The notes under the pieces were generated by a model, which worked only from the letters and a program-made list of their open reading frames with translations, had not been told where the DNA came from and ran no database searches. Positions 26,533-35,274 of a DNA stretch of 64,000 nucleotides are shown here, piece by piece. Position 1 is the stretch's first letter, and each line of letters starts with the position of its first letter. The position numbers were made by a program, and so were the translations under genes. The stretch comes from Blastochloris viridis. GTDB taxonomy: Bacteria > Pseudomonadota > Alphaproteobacteria > Rhizobiales > Xanthobacteraceae. Location of the stretch: contig NZ_CP012946.1 of NCBI RefSeq assembly GCF_001402875.1, positions 3,512,001-3,576,000 on the forward strand, in the 5' to 3' direction.

Positions 26533-27777
26533 ATGCTGTTCCGTCTCTTGCTCGCTGCGGCGTTTGCGGGTTTCGCCTCGGCTGCCGTCGCCGCGCCGCC
26601 CGAATACCGCGACGTCGATCGGCTGATCGACCGCGCCGTCGGCCTGCCGTCGCTGCCGACCGCGCCGCCCGCCGATCTGACGGCGCCTGAGCCGGCCGCC
26701 GCGCCGGCCGCGCCGCCGCTGGCGATCGAGGTCACCAGCGCCCGCCCGGCGCCGGACAAGGCGATGGTGCCCGGCGCGCCGCGCCCGCTGCGCATTGCCG
26801 TCGCCAATCGCGGCACCGCGCCGCAGGCCCGCGTCAAGGTGGTGGTTCGGGTCGAGGGCGCCCGCATCGAGCCCGGCCCGGGCTGGCGGCTCGACGGCAC
26901 GGTGGCGCTGGCCGAGATTGCCACGCTGGCGCCGGGTGCGCGCACCACGCTGGCGCTGACGGTGCGGTCGGCCGAGGTTCCGGCCGGCGTCGCCGCCGCC
27001 GGCCGCGCGCTGGTCGACGCCAGGGCCGAGGGCCAGCCGCCGGCGGCCACGGAATTCGCCTGGACCATCCGCGACTGCCCGGGGGCCTACCGCGCCGCGC
27101 TGCTCGAGGTGCGGGCGGGAGCGCTGGCCGAGATGCGAGCGGCGCTGGCGGAGATGCGAAAGGGCGATCCCGCCCTGCCGCAGGGCCTGCGCTTCCTGCC
27201 GCCGCGCGAGGCCATCCGCGGCGCGGCGGGCGATCCGGCCCGGCTGGCGGCGGCCATCGCCGGCCGGCGCGGCGGCGATCCCGAGCTGTCGCGCAGTCCG
27301 CTGGACTATACCGCCGAGCGCATCATCCTGGAGCTTGACCACTACATGAACCAGCGCGCCGTCCCGACGCTGTGCACCGGGGCGAGCGTGGTGGTGAACG
27401 CCTATCGCAAGGCGTTCACCCCGGTGGAGAACCGGCTGGCGCTGATTCGCACCCAGGCCGCCAAGGCGCGCGTGGCCGAGGGCGACGCCGCCGGCGATCT
27501 CGCCGCCCGCGCCCGCCGTGCCGCCGTCGACGCCGGGCTGGTGGCGGCGGATGCGCCCGAGGCGGCCTCGCCGCTTGCGACGCTGGCCGCGGCGCGGGCG
27601 GCGCTGTCGCCCGACAGCCGACCGGATCCGGCGGCGGCCGCGGCGTTGTCGGCTATCGAGGTCGAGGCGTGGCTGACGGTGGCCGAGGCCGGCGCCAGCC
27701 GGGTGTCGCGGGCGTTCGCCGCCACGCTCGACGGCATCCTCGCCGCCCATGACGCCAGCTGCACCTGTGCGCCATAA
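26533..27777 (+). CDS. Exported hypothetical protein
   Basis: This 414-residue protein has a clear Sec signal peptide (MLFRLLLAAAFAGFASAAVA, cleaved before APPEY). I do not recognise a family. A Pro/Ala-rich linker precedes a domain resembling a CARDB/DUF11-like fold: PRPLRIAVANRGTAPQARVKVVVRVEGA...LAPGARTTLALTVRS. A helical C-terminal half with four cysteines and a CTCAP end follows. The start at 26533 puts the signal peptide at the N-terminus. It is 150 nt downstream of the AsmA-like gene and may share its transcript and an envelope role. Confidence 0.6.
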   Translation: MLFRLLLAAAFAGFASAAVAAPPEYRDVDRLIDRAVGLPSLPTAPPADLTAPEPAAAPAAPPLAIEVTSARPAPDKAMVPGAPRPLRIAVANRGTAPQARVKVVVRVEGARIEPGPGWRLDGTVALAEIATLAPGARTTLALTVRSAEVPAGVAAAGRALVDARAEGQPPAATEFAWTIRDCPGAYRAALLEVRAGALAEMRAALAEMRKGDPALPQGLRFLPPREAIRGAAGDPARLAAAIAGRRGGDPELSRSPLDYTAERIILELDHYMNQRAVPTLCTGASVVVNAYRKAFTPVENRLALIRTQAAKARVAEGDAAGDLAARARRAAVDAGLVAADAPEAASPLATLAAARAALSPDSRPDPAAAAALSAIEVEAWLTVAEAGASRVSRAFAATLDGILAAHDASCTCAP

Positions 27778-28209
27778 GGGCTCACCCGCGCCTGGGCCGA
27801 GACGAAATCGCGCCGATTCCGCCTCGCTGTCGTCAAAACGACATCTCGCGGTCTTGCAGGTGACGTATTGGCGCTCCATATTCCGTTCGTCGGCGGCGCA
27901 AACACTTGCGACGTTGACCGTACGGCCACGCTAGAGCCGGGTGACGCCGGATGTACGCGCACTCGTCTTAGCCGTGGCCGTTCTCAGTTTTGGGGTTCTC
28001 CTCGTTTGGCCGGGTTCGTCCCGGCCATTCGCGTATCTGGAGCGTTCGCCCTGGAGCCTTTCCGCAAAAGTGGAAGGGCTCGAACACCCAACGCTGGCCG
28101 CTCGGCGCCGTCGCATCGGCGGTGGCTGCAAGCTCGCGCAACTGGCCGCAGTCGCGCATTTCGGCGGCGCGGGCTTGCCGGCGGCGGCCTCGGCGCCCAA
28201 CTCTCCATC
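27778..28209. other. Intergenic interval with REP-like palindromes
   Basis: The interval lies between the exported hypothetical protein and the M3 peptidase. It contains the palindromes listed at 28008-28078 and no gene I can support. Confidence 0.5.
28008..28078. repeat. REP-like palindromic elements
   Basis: GGCCGGGTTCGTCCCGGCC (28008-28026) is a perfect 7-bp stem with a TTCGT loop. It resembles the 'ccgggacgaacccggcc' extragenic palindromes common in Bradyrhizobiaceae-type genomes. A second near-palindrome (CCTTTCC and GGAAGG around GCAAAAGT) follows at about 28057-28078. Both are typical extragenic repeats. Confidence 0.55.
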
Positions 28210-30279
28210 ATGACCGTGATGGAGACCGCATTGTCCGACCCCTCGCCCGCCGCCAATCCCCTTGTTGCCGACTGGACCACGCCGTTCGGCCTGCCGCCGT
28301 TCGCCGAGATCCGCCCGGAGCATTTCCTGCCGGCGTTCGACGCCGCGCTCGCCGCGCACCGCGCCGAGATCGCGGCGCTGGTCGAGGATACGGCCCCGCC
28401 GCGGTTCGAGACCACGCTGCTCGGCCTGGAGAACAGCGGCCGCCAGCTCGATCGCGTCGCCAACGTGTTCTTCAACCTCGCTGCCGCCGACACCAGCGAC
28501 GCGCTGCAGGCGATCGAGCGCGACATCGCGCCCAGGCTCGCCGCCCACCACGCCGCGATCTTCACCGACGCCCGGCTGTTTGCGCGCATCGACGCGCTGG
28601 AGGCGGACCGGGACCGCCTCGATGCCGAGGCGAAGCGCCTGTTGCAGCGCACCCGCCTTGCCTTCATCCGTGCCGGCGCCCGCCTCGCGCCTGAGGCCAA
28701 GGCGCGGATGAACGCCATCGTCGAGCGGTTGGCGACCTTGGGCACCTGGTTTGCCCAGAACGTGTTGGCCGACGAGGCGTCGTGGACGCTGGAGCTGAAG
28801 ACGGAGGACGACCGCGCCGGCCTGCCGGAGTTCGTGATCGAGGCGGCGCTGCGCGCTGGCGAGGAGCGTGGCCGGCCCGGCGCGGCCTTGATCACGCTGC
28901 AGCGCTCCTCGATCGAGCCGTTCCTCACCTTCTCGGCCCGCCGCGACCTGCGCCGCCTCGCCTTCGAGGCGTGGACCCACCGTGGCCAATCGGGCGGTGC
29001 CACCGACAACCGCGCCCTGATCGCCGAGATGGTGGCGCTGCGGCTCGAGCGCGCCCGCCTGCTCGGCTACCCCACCTTCGCCGCCTTCAAGCTCGACGAC
29101 ACCATGGCCAGGACGCCGCAAGCGGTGCGCGCGCTGCTGGAGGAGGTGTGGGCACCGGCCAAGGCCCGCGCCCAGCGCGAGCGCGACGATCTGCAAAGGC
29201 TCGCCGAAGCCGAGGGCTTCAACGGCACCATAGCGGCGTGGGACTGGCGGCATTACGCCGAGAAGCTGCGCAAGGCCCGCTTCGACCTCGATGAGGCGGC
29301 GACCAAGCCCTATCTGGCGCTCGACCGCGTGATCGCCGCCGCGTTCGACACCGCCTCCCGCCTGTTCGGCCTTACCTTCGCCGAGCGCGCCGAGGCGCCG
29401 GTCTATCACCCCGACGTCAGGGCGTGGGAGGTCACCAAGGACGGCCGCCACGTCGGACTGTTCCTGGGCGATTATTACGGCCGGCCGTCCAAGCGCTCGG
29501 GCGCCTGGATGTCGAGCTTCCGCACCCAGCAAAAACTGGCCGGCGATGTTCGGCCGATCATCGTCAACGTGATGAACTTCGCCAAGGGCGAGCCGGCGCT
29601 GCTCTCGTTCGACGACGCCCGCACCCTGTTCCACGAGTTCGGCCACGCCTTGCACGGCCTGTTGTCGGACGTCATCTATGCCAGTCTCGCCGGCACCGAC
29701 GTCGCCACCGACTTCGTCGAGCTGCCCTCGCAGCTGTTTGAGCACTGGCTGTCGCAGCCGGAGGTGCTGTCGGCGTTCGCCCGCCACGTTGCCACCGATG
29801 CGCCGATGCCGGCGGCGATGATCGAGCGCATCAAGGCCTCGCGCACCTTCAACCAGGGTTTCTCGACGGTGGAATACGTCGCCTCCGCCTTGGTCGACCT
29901 CGCCCTGCACGAGCTGACCGACACCGCCGGACTCGACCCCTTGGCATTCGAGGCGGCCGAGCTTGCCCGCATCGGCATGCCGGCCGAGATCACGATGCGG
30001 CACCGCACGCCGCACTTCACCCACGTCTTCACCGGCGATGGCTATTCGGCCGGCTATTACAGCTACCTGTGGAGCGAGGTGCTGGACGCCGACGCCTTCG
30101 CCGCGTTCGAAGAGAGCGGCAACGTGTTCGATCCGGCGACGGCGGCGCGGCTGGAGCGCTTCGTCTATGCCGCCGGCAACCGCCGTGACCCGGCCGAGGC
30201 CTACACCCGGTTTCGCGGCCGGCTGCCGACCACCGCGGCGCTGCTCAAGAAACGCGGCCTGGAGCGTCCCTCGGTCTGA
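28210..30279 (+). CDS. M3-family oligopeptidase (PrlC/Dcp-like)
   Basis: This 689-residue zinc metallopeptidase of family M3 degrades short cytoplasmic peptides. The zinc motif HEFGH is at residues 475-479, with a downstream Glu ligand in VELPSQLFEHW. FGLPPFAEIRPEHFLPAFDAAL at the N-terminus and HFTHVFTGDGYSAGYYSYLWSEVLDADAFAAF near the C-terminus are typical of oligopeptidase A and dipeptidyl carboxypeptidase. No signal peptide is seen. ATG 28210 gives the normal length; the frame is open upstream through repeat DNA. Confidence 0.93.
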   Translation: MTVMETALSDPSPAANPLVADWTTPFGLPPFAEIRPEHFLPAFDAALAAHRAEIAALVEDTAPPRFETTLLGLENSGRQLDRVANVFFNLAAADTSDALQAIERDIAPRLAAHHAAIFTDARLFARIDALEADRDRLDAEAKRLLQRTRLAFIRAGARLAPEAKARMNAIVERLATLGTWFAQNVLADEASWTLELKTEDDRAGLPEFVIEAALRAGEERGRPGAALITLQRSSIEPFLTFSARRDLRRLAFEAWTHRGQSGGATDNRALIAEMVALRLERARLLGYPTFAAFKLDDTMARTPQAVRALLEEVWAPAKARAQRERDDLQRLAEAEGFNGTIAAWDWRHYAEKLRKARFDLDEAATKPYLALDRVIAAAFDTASRLFGLTFAERAEAPVYHPDVRAWEVTKDGRHVGLFLGDYYGRPSKRSGAWMSSFRTQQKLAGDVRPIIVNVMNFAKGEPALLSFDDARTLFHEFGHALHGLLSDVIYASLAGTDVATDFVELPSQLFEHWLSQPEVLSAFARHVATDAPMPAAMIERIKASRTFNQGFSTVEYVASALVDLALHELTDTAGLDPLAFEAAELARIGMPAEITMRHRTPHFTHVFTGDGYSAGYYSYLWSEVLDADAFAAFEESGNVFDPATAARLERFVYAAGNRRDPAEAYTRFRGRLPTTAALLKKRGLERPSV

Positions 30280-30402
30280 TACGGACTCCGGCCGAGCCGG
30301 CCGAAGCTTGGTCGTCCCCTCGCCGAAATGGGCCGGCGGGGCGTTTGCGCGCCTGAATTCGCCACCGCAGGCGTTCAATTTGAGACAAACCTGGGGCGAT
30401 TC

Positions 30403-32925
30403 ATGCGGGACGAGACTGCGCGGGGACCGGCGCGCGACGCCGGTTCGTCCGGCGAGGCCGTTTCATTCGACGTTTTCGACACCTTTGTGCTGCGGCGCTG
30501 CACCACGCCGGACGGCGTGTTCGAACGCGCCTGCCGCCTCGCCGGCGTCGATGTCAGCCGTCCCGGCGTGGTCGAGGCCTTCGTTCAGCACCGCCGCCTT
30601 GCGGAATCGAATGCCCGCAAAAAGGACCTCGCCGGCGGTCACGGCGGCGAGGTCACCATCGAGCAGATCTACCACCGCTTTCCGCGCCGGCTGTTCGGGC
30701 TCGGCGGGGTGAGCGTGGAGGACCTCGCCGAGGCGGAGTTCCGCGCCGAACTCGACCTGTGCTTCGCCGACACCGACATCGCCCGGCTCTATGACCAGGC
30801 TCGCGCCGCTGGCCGGCGCACCGGCTTTGTGTCCGACACCTATTGGTCGGGCGAGCGGCTCGGCCGCCTGCTGCGCCATGTCCGCCCCGGCCTGATGTGG
30901 GATTTCCTCTACACCTCCTGCGACCACGCCACCGCCAAGAGTGCCCGGCTGTTCGAGGTCATTGTGGCCAAGGAGAGACTGGCGCCCAGCCGCCTAACCC
31001 ATATCGGCGACAATCCGGTGGCCGATATCGCCGCGCCGCGCCGGCTCGGCATCGACACCCGCTTTCATCCCCAGGCCTCGAACTATTTCGCCGGCGTGCT
31101 CCAGCGCGAAGAAACCACGGTGTCGCTGCTCGCCACCGCGGCCATGACCGGCTCGCGCCTCGACGGCGGGCTGCGCACGCTGCGGCGGGTGGTCGCCCGC
31201 GATCTCACCCACCCGACCGACGGCACCGCGCTGGGCGTCACCGTGGTCGGCCCGGTGATGGCCGCGTTCGACCGCTTCGTCGCCGATCGCGTCGCTAAGC
31301 TGGAACGCGAGCCCGGCCGCAAGGTCGCGGTGGCGTTCGTCGCCCGCGACGGCTACCTGCCCTGCCGGCTCTGGTCGGAGCTCCGTCAGCGCCCGGCCGG
31401 CTATATCGAGGTCAACCGGCGCTCGGCGATCCTGGCCGGCGTCGACGGCGACGGCGGCTTCGAGCCGCTGTTCGAGCCGGTCGATGACATCGACCACGCC
31501 ACCACCGTCGAAATACTCGGCGTCGATTCGCCGGCGCTGAAGACGTTCTTTCGCAAGGCGCCGGGCGGCATCGTACCCGGCCAGGTCCTCGGCACGAATT
31601 TGCCCGCTCTGCTCGGGCGGCCGGCGGTCGAACAGCTTGCCGGCGCGATGCGTCGCGGCCTGACCCAGCATTTGCGCCGGGCGATTCCCGACTACGACAC
31701 CTGCACCGACCTGGTGCTGGTCGATCTTGGCTACAGCGCCTCGGTGCAGAAGGGGATCCGTCGCGCCCTCACGCTCGCCGGGCCGGGGCCGCGGCTGCAC
31801 GGCCTCTATCTCCTGACCCGCGACGAGGAGGTCGACGATCTCGGCGCCGACCATGCGGAGGCGCTGATTTCCGACCTGGTGGTTTCGCCCCACGTCAAGC
31901 GCATGCTGCTGTCCAACGTCGCGGTGCTGGAGCAGCTGTGCTGTGCCCAGGCCGGCAGCGTGCGGAGCTACCGCGACGGCGAGGCGGTGCGCGAGCCCGA
32001 CCATCGCGACCCCGCCCAGGTCGAGCTGTCCAACGCGGTGCAGACCGGCGCGCTGCATTTCGTCCGCCAGCTGAAGCAACGGCTGGAAACCGGCTTCGAC
32101 CCGTTCACCGATCAGGCGGCGCTGGCGGCGGCGGCGGTGGCGATGCTCGGCCGCCTGCTGCTGCTGCCGACCGATGACGAGCTGCTGCTGCTCGGCACCG
32201 CCGGCCATGACGTCAATCTTGGCTCGCGCACCGTGGTGCGGCTGGCCGACCCGGCCCACGCCGCCAGCGTCACGCTGGCCAAGTCGGTGTCGGAGGCGTG
32301 CCGGATGTCGGCGCCGCCGGTGTGGCCGGCCGGCAGCTTCACCGCGCTGTCGCCGAGCCAGGGCTTCATCTACACCCTGTTCGGCGTCGGCAGCCTGCCC
32401 ACCGACGTGTTCGCCGACGTGCCCTGCGGCAAGGTCGAGGTGACGCTGATCGGCCGCCAGCGCACGGTGCCGACCGAGACGCCGTGCCTGCGCACCGGCC
32501 ACGGCGACATCCGCATCCACATTCCCTTCACCGCCGAGCTCGGGCTGCAGCGGGTCGCGGTGACGGTCGGCCGGCTGGCGACCCAGGGGCTGTTGCGCGG
32601 TGTCACCATGCAGCAGGGCGCCTCCGTTCGTGACGCCATGGAGAGCTTCGACGTCATGCGGCTGTGCGATGAGCGCCTGTCCGGCGCCGAGCTGGAGCTG
32701 GTGTCGGGCTATTTCCAGGCCACCGCGAACGGCAAGCTCACGATTCTGCTGCCGCAGCTGAGCCAGCGCGTTGGCGTGATCACCGTGCTGGTGACGCCGC
32801 TCGGCGGCAACCGGGTGCTGGCGCTGGCCGAGGATGCCGCCAGCGCCCCGCTCGCGCCGCTGGCGCTCGGGCTGCCCGCCGCGGCGGCCGACCCGGCCCC
32901 GCCGCTGGCGCTTCGGCCCGGCTGA
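30403..32925 (+). CDS. Large HAD-superfamily protein (COG5610 type)
   Basis: This 840-residue cytoplasmic protein has an N-terminal HAD hydrolase domain: motif I SFDVFDTFVLRR, motif II SDTYW, and motif III/IV THIGDNPVADIAAPRRLG. A second conserved domain (VAFVARDGYLPCRLW...YIEVNRRSAILAG...LVDLGYSASVQKGIRRAL) is typical of the COG5610 group. A beta-rich C-terminal third of about 250 residues has no family I know. COG5610 proteins occur in capsule or surface-polysaccharide loci, but their reaction is not established. The following two genes fit that setting. Confidence 0.75.
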   Translation: MRDETARGPARDAGSSGEAVSFDVFDTFVLRRCTTPDGVFERACRLAGVDVSRPGVVEAFVQHRRLAESNARKKDLAGGHGGEVTIEQIYHRFPRRLFGLGGVSVEDLAEAEFRAELDLCFADTDIARLYDQARAAGRRTGFVSDTYWSGERLGRLLRHVRPGLMWDFLYTSCDHATAKSARLFEVIVAKERLAPSRLTHIGDNPVADIAAPRRLGIDTRFHPQASNYFAGVLQREETTVSLLATAAMTGSRLDGGLRTLRRVVARDLTHPTDGTALGVTVVGPVMAAFDRFVADRVAKLEREPGRKVAVAFVARDGYLPCRLWSELRQRPAGYIEVNRRSAILAGVDGDGGFEPLFEPVDDIDHATTVEILGVDSPALKTFFRKAPGGIVPGQVLGTNLPALLGRPAVEQLAGAMRRGLTQHLRRAIPDYDTCTDLVLVDLGYSASVQKGIRRALTLAGPGPRLHGLYLLTRDEEVDDLGADHAEALISDLVVSPHVKRMLLSNVAVLEQLCCAQAGSVRSYRDGEAVREPDHRDPAQVELSNAVQTGALHFVRQLKQRLETGFDPFTDQAALAAAAVAMLGRLLLLPTDDELLLLGTAGHDVNLGSRTVVRLADPAHAASVTLAKSVSEACRMSAPPVWPAGSFTALSPSQGFIYTLFGVGSLPTDVFADVPCGKVEVTLIGRQRTVPTETPCLRTGHGDIRIHIPFTAELGLQRVAVTVGRLATQGLLRGVTMQQGASVRDAMESFDVMRLCDERLSGAELELVSGYFQATANGKLTILLPQLSQRVGVITVLVTPLGGNRVLALAEDAASAPLAPLALGLPAAAADPAPPLALRPG

Positions 32926-33000
32926 TCGCGCGGCCGGGACGCCCGCTCGAGGGCGATTTCCGACGACGTCGCCGCGGCGATGGTCGCTCGTTCATCCGAA

Positions 33001-33117
33001 ATCCGGCTGATCGGCCGGCGTTTCGCAGTCCGGTCGCCGAACAATCCGGTTCCGATCCAGGATTGTGCGGCGAGGTGGTGTCCGGGGTCACGACGGGATC
33101 GTCCGGAAACCCTATCA
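33001..33117 (+). repeat. Dispersed intergenic repeat, copy C (near full length)
   Basis: This copy aligns along its whole length with copy D at 37681-37799. Shared blocks are CGGCGTTTCG, TCCGG, TCCGGTTCCGATCCAGG, GGCGAGGT and ACGACGGGATCGTCCGGAAA. It ends in the inverted pair TCCGG / CCGGA. Confidence 0.7.
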
Positions 33118-33135
33118 CTGGCGAAAGGAAGGCCC

Positions 33136-34239
33136 GTGGCGGCGTCGAAACTGATTGTGACCGGCGACATCTTCCGGCCGTTCCGGCTCGGCCAGCGGTG
33201 GGAGAGCGCGACCTGGAAGAATGTGCGCTGGCTCGACGGCATCGCCGGCACTGCCGCCCGCCTCGCCGGCTGGGACGTCGCCACGGTGTCGTGGGATCCG
33301 GCGCTTCGCCGCAGCCACGGCAACGTCGACATGCCGGCGATCTATGACGCGCTCGGCCTGCCGCTGGACCGCGCCGGTTGGGTGGAGCTGCTGCGCCGGC
33401 CGATGCTGCCGGACGCCATCGAGCGCGAGCTTCTCGATCTGTTCGACGCCGACCTGGTGGTCGGCTACGAGATCCCCGACCATCTGCTGCGCATCCTGAG
33501 CCGCGCCGGCATTGCGGTGGTCGACGTCATCCTGCACCCGGTGCGCTTCCTCGACGACGTGGTGTTCGCATTGCGCACCAACCGGGCCGATATCCACGCG
33601 CTGCTGGCGCAGCACGCGGTGGCGCGCGAGGCGATCGCGCTGCAGGCCGGCCTGATCCGCAGCAAGGCGGCGTGGATGCGGCCACCGCTGCCGCTGCGGC
33701 CCGGTGCCGCGCTGGTGCTCGGCCAGGTCGGCGATGACCGCGCCGCCATCGACACCGCGACCGGCAGGAACCGCAGCCTCGCCGACCATGCGGGCCGGCT
33801 GCTCGAACTCTGCGCCGATTCCTCGATGGTGCTGTTCAAGCCGCATCCCTATGACCCGGCCCAGTCCGACACCGGCATCACCCTGCGCCGGCTGCAGGCG
33901 GTGCAGTGGACCAACGCCAATTTCTACCACCTCATTGCCCAGCCCGAGATCGACGTGGTGTGCGCGCTCAATTCGAGCGGTCTGGTGGAGGCGGAGTATT
34001 TCGGCAAGGCGGCGCTGTGGCTGGCGCCGCCGCTCTATCGCTTCGGCGATACCGCGCCGGCCGACGGCGGGTTTGGCGATGCGCTGCCGCAGGATGGCGC
34101 CTGGTGCAATCCGGCGTTCTGGAGCGCGGTTCGCGGCGCGGGCCCGGCGGCGGTGCTGGCAGCGGTGCGGCCGAACCGGCTGCGGCGGGCGCTCAACGCC
34201 GATTGGGGTTTTTCGTCGATCGACAAGGTCGTGGCATGA
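33136..34239 (+). CDS. Putative capsule/surface-polysaccharide protein (Kps-like)
   Basis: I do not firmly recognise this 367-residue soluble protein. The segment MVLFKPHPYDPAQSDTGITLRRLQAVQW, then FYHLIAQPEIDVVCALNSSGLVEAEYFGKAALWLAPP, resembles the nucleotide-binding half of KpsC/KpsS-like and other GT-B capsule proteins (HP motif, then a conserved SS...E region). GTG 33136 is chosen because GAAAGGAAG lies just upstream. Its stop overlaps the methyltransferase start (ATGA), and it follows the HAD gene, so the three likely act together on a cell-surface glycan. Confidence 0.6.
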   Translation: MAASKLIVTGDIFRPFRLGQRWESATWKNVRWLDGIAGTAARLAGWDVATVSWDPALRRSHGNVDMPAIYDALGLPLDRAGWVELLRRPMLPDAIERELLDLFDADLVVGYEIPDHLLRILSRAGIAVVDVILHPVRFLDDVVFALRTNRADIHALLAQHAVAREAIALQAGLIRSKAAWMRPPLPLRPGAALVLGQVGDDRAAIDTATGRNRSLADHAGRLLELCADSSMVLFKPHPYDPAQSDTGITLRRLQAVQWTNANFYHLIAQPEIDVVCALNSSGLVEAEYFGKAALWLAPPLYRFGDTAPADGGFGDALPQDGAWCNPAFWSAVRGAGPAAVLAAVRPNRLRRALNADWGFSSIDKVVA

Positions 34240-35177
34240 GCGAATCCAGGTGGCAGCCGGTCCTGCAATCGATTGAGGCCGGGGACTTCGCGGCGGCCGT
34301 TGCCGCCCTCGACCGCACGCTTGAGGCCGCACCACTCGACAGCGAGGGCCTGATGCTGCGCGCGGTCGCCAAGGCGGCGCAGGAGCGGGTCGCCGACGCC
34401 GAGGCCGACCTGTGGCGCGCGTTGGCGATCGCCCCGGCCGCGCCCGGCCCGCGCGCCGCGCTCGGCGATCTCTTCGTCCGCGACCTCACCGAGCCGCCGG
34501 CCCAGCGCGATTTTTCGCTGGGCAGCGGCGAGCGGCAGACCTCGCCCAATCTCGGCGAGATCCGCGAGGATCACCGCAGCCGCTACGAGTTCGCCGCGCT
34601 GTGGCTGCGCGATGCACTGGCGCCGGCACACCGCACCACCGGCATCGACCTGTTCTGCGGCAATGGCTACGGCTCGCGCATCCTCGCCGACCTCGCCGGC
34701 TGCCGCATGGTCGGCGTCGACGGCTCGGCCGACGCGGTGACGCTGGCCGAGACCGCCTATGGCGGCCACCGCGTGGTGTTCCGCCAGGCCTATTTTCCGT
34801 TCGCGTTGACCGAGCGGGCGCTCGATTTTGCGGTGTGCTTCGAATCGATCGAGCACGTTGAGGATTGCGACGGCTACCTCGCCACGGTGGATGCGGCGGT
34901 GCGCGGGCCGATCCTGCTGTCGTTCCCGATCGAGACCACGCTGCCGTTCGATATCAATGCCGACCTGTTCCGCTACCACACCCGCCATTTCACGATTTCC
35001 GAAATGGAGGAGAAGCTGGCACGGATCTGCAAGCGCCGGATCGCCGCGATCCGCGGCCAGGTGGTCTATGCGCTGAAGAACCGCCGGCTCAACGGCTACG
35101 TGCCGCCGCAGCAGATGGCGCTCACCGCGGTCAAGCCCGACAGTCAGTTTGCGGTGGTGGTGGCCTGCCGCGCCTGA
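34236..35177 (+). CDS. TPR-containing SAM-dependent methyltransferase
   Basis: This 313-residue protein has an N-terminal TPR-like helical region (SIEAGDFAAAVAALDRTLEAAPLDSEGLMLRA, residues about 10-75). A class I methyltransferase domain follows, with motif I IDLFCGNGYGSRILADL, acidic loop VGVDGSADAV, and VCFESIEHVED (motif IV/post-IV). These fusions are common in glycan and secondary-metabolite loci. The ATG overlaps the upstream stop, showing translational coupling. The acceptor is unknown. Confidence 0.8.
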   Translation: MSESRWQPVLQSIEAGDFAAAVAALDRTLEAAPLDSEGLMLRAVAKAAQERVADAEADLWRALAIAPAAPGPRAALGDLFVRDLTEPPAQRDFSLGSGERQTSPNLGEIREDHRSRYEFAALWLRDALAPAHRTTGIDLFCGNGYGSRILADLAGCRMVGVDGSADAVTLAETAYGGHRVVFRQAYFPFALTERALDFAVCFESIEHVEDCDGYLATVDAAVRGPILLSFPIETTLPFDINADLFRYHTRHFTISEMEEKLARICKRRIAAIRGQVVYALKNRRLNGYVPPQQMALTAVKPDSQFAVVVACRA

Positions 35178-35180
35178 ACA

Positions 35181-35203
35181 CCTCCGGCCTTGCCGGCCGG
35201 AGG
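35181..35203. terminator. Hairpin between convergent genes
   Basis: A perfect 9-bp stem (CCTCCGGCC and GGCCGGAGG) with a TTGCC loop lies four bases after the methyltransferase stop. The chemoreceptor gene converges from the other side, so it could serve both directions. No T-run is seen. Confidence 0.45.
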
Positions 35204-35274
35204 TCGGTGATGTCGCCGCCGAACATCCGGTGTTGGCGAGGGATGTCCGGCGGCTGCCGGTGGCGGCATCGTGA

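Noticed and set aside
24511..27879. 1122-codon minus-strand open frame opposite the AsmA and exported-protein genes
   Set aside because: It is low-complexity Arg/Gly/His-rich translation, typical of the antisense frame of GC-rich genes; the plus-strand frames show clear AsmA and signal-peptide features.
27931..30378. 815-codon minus-strand open frame opposite the M3 peptidase
   Set aside because: It is an antisense shadow; the plus strand encodes an intact HEFGH metallopeptidase.
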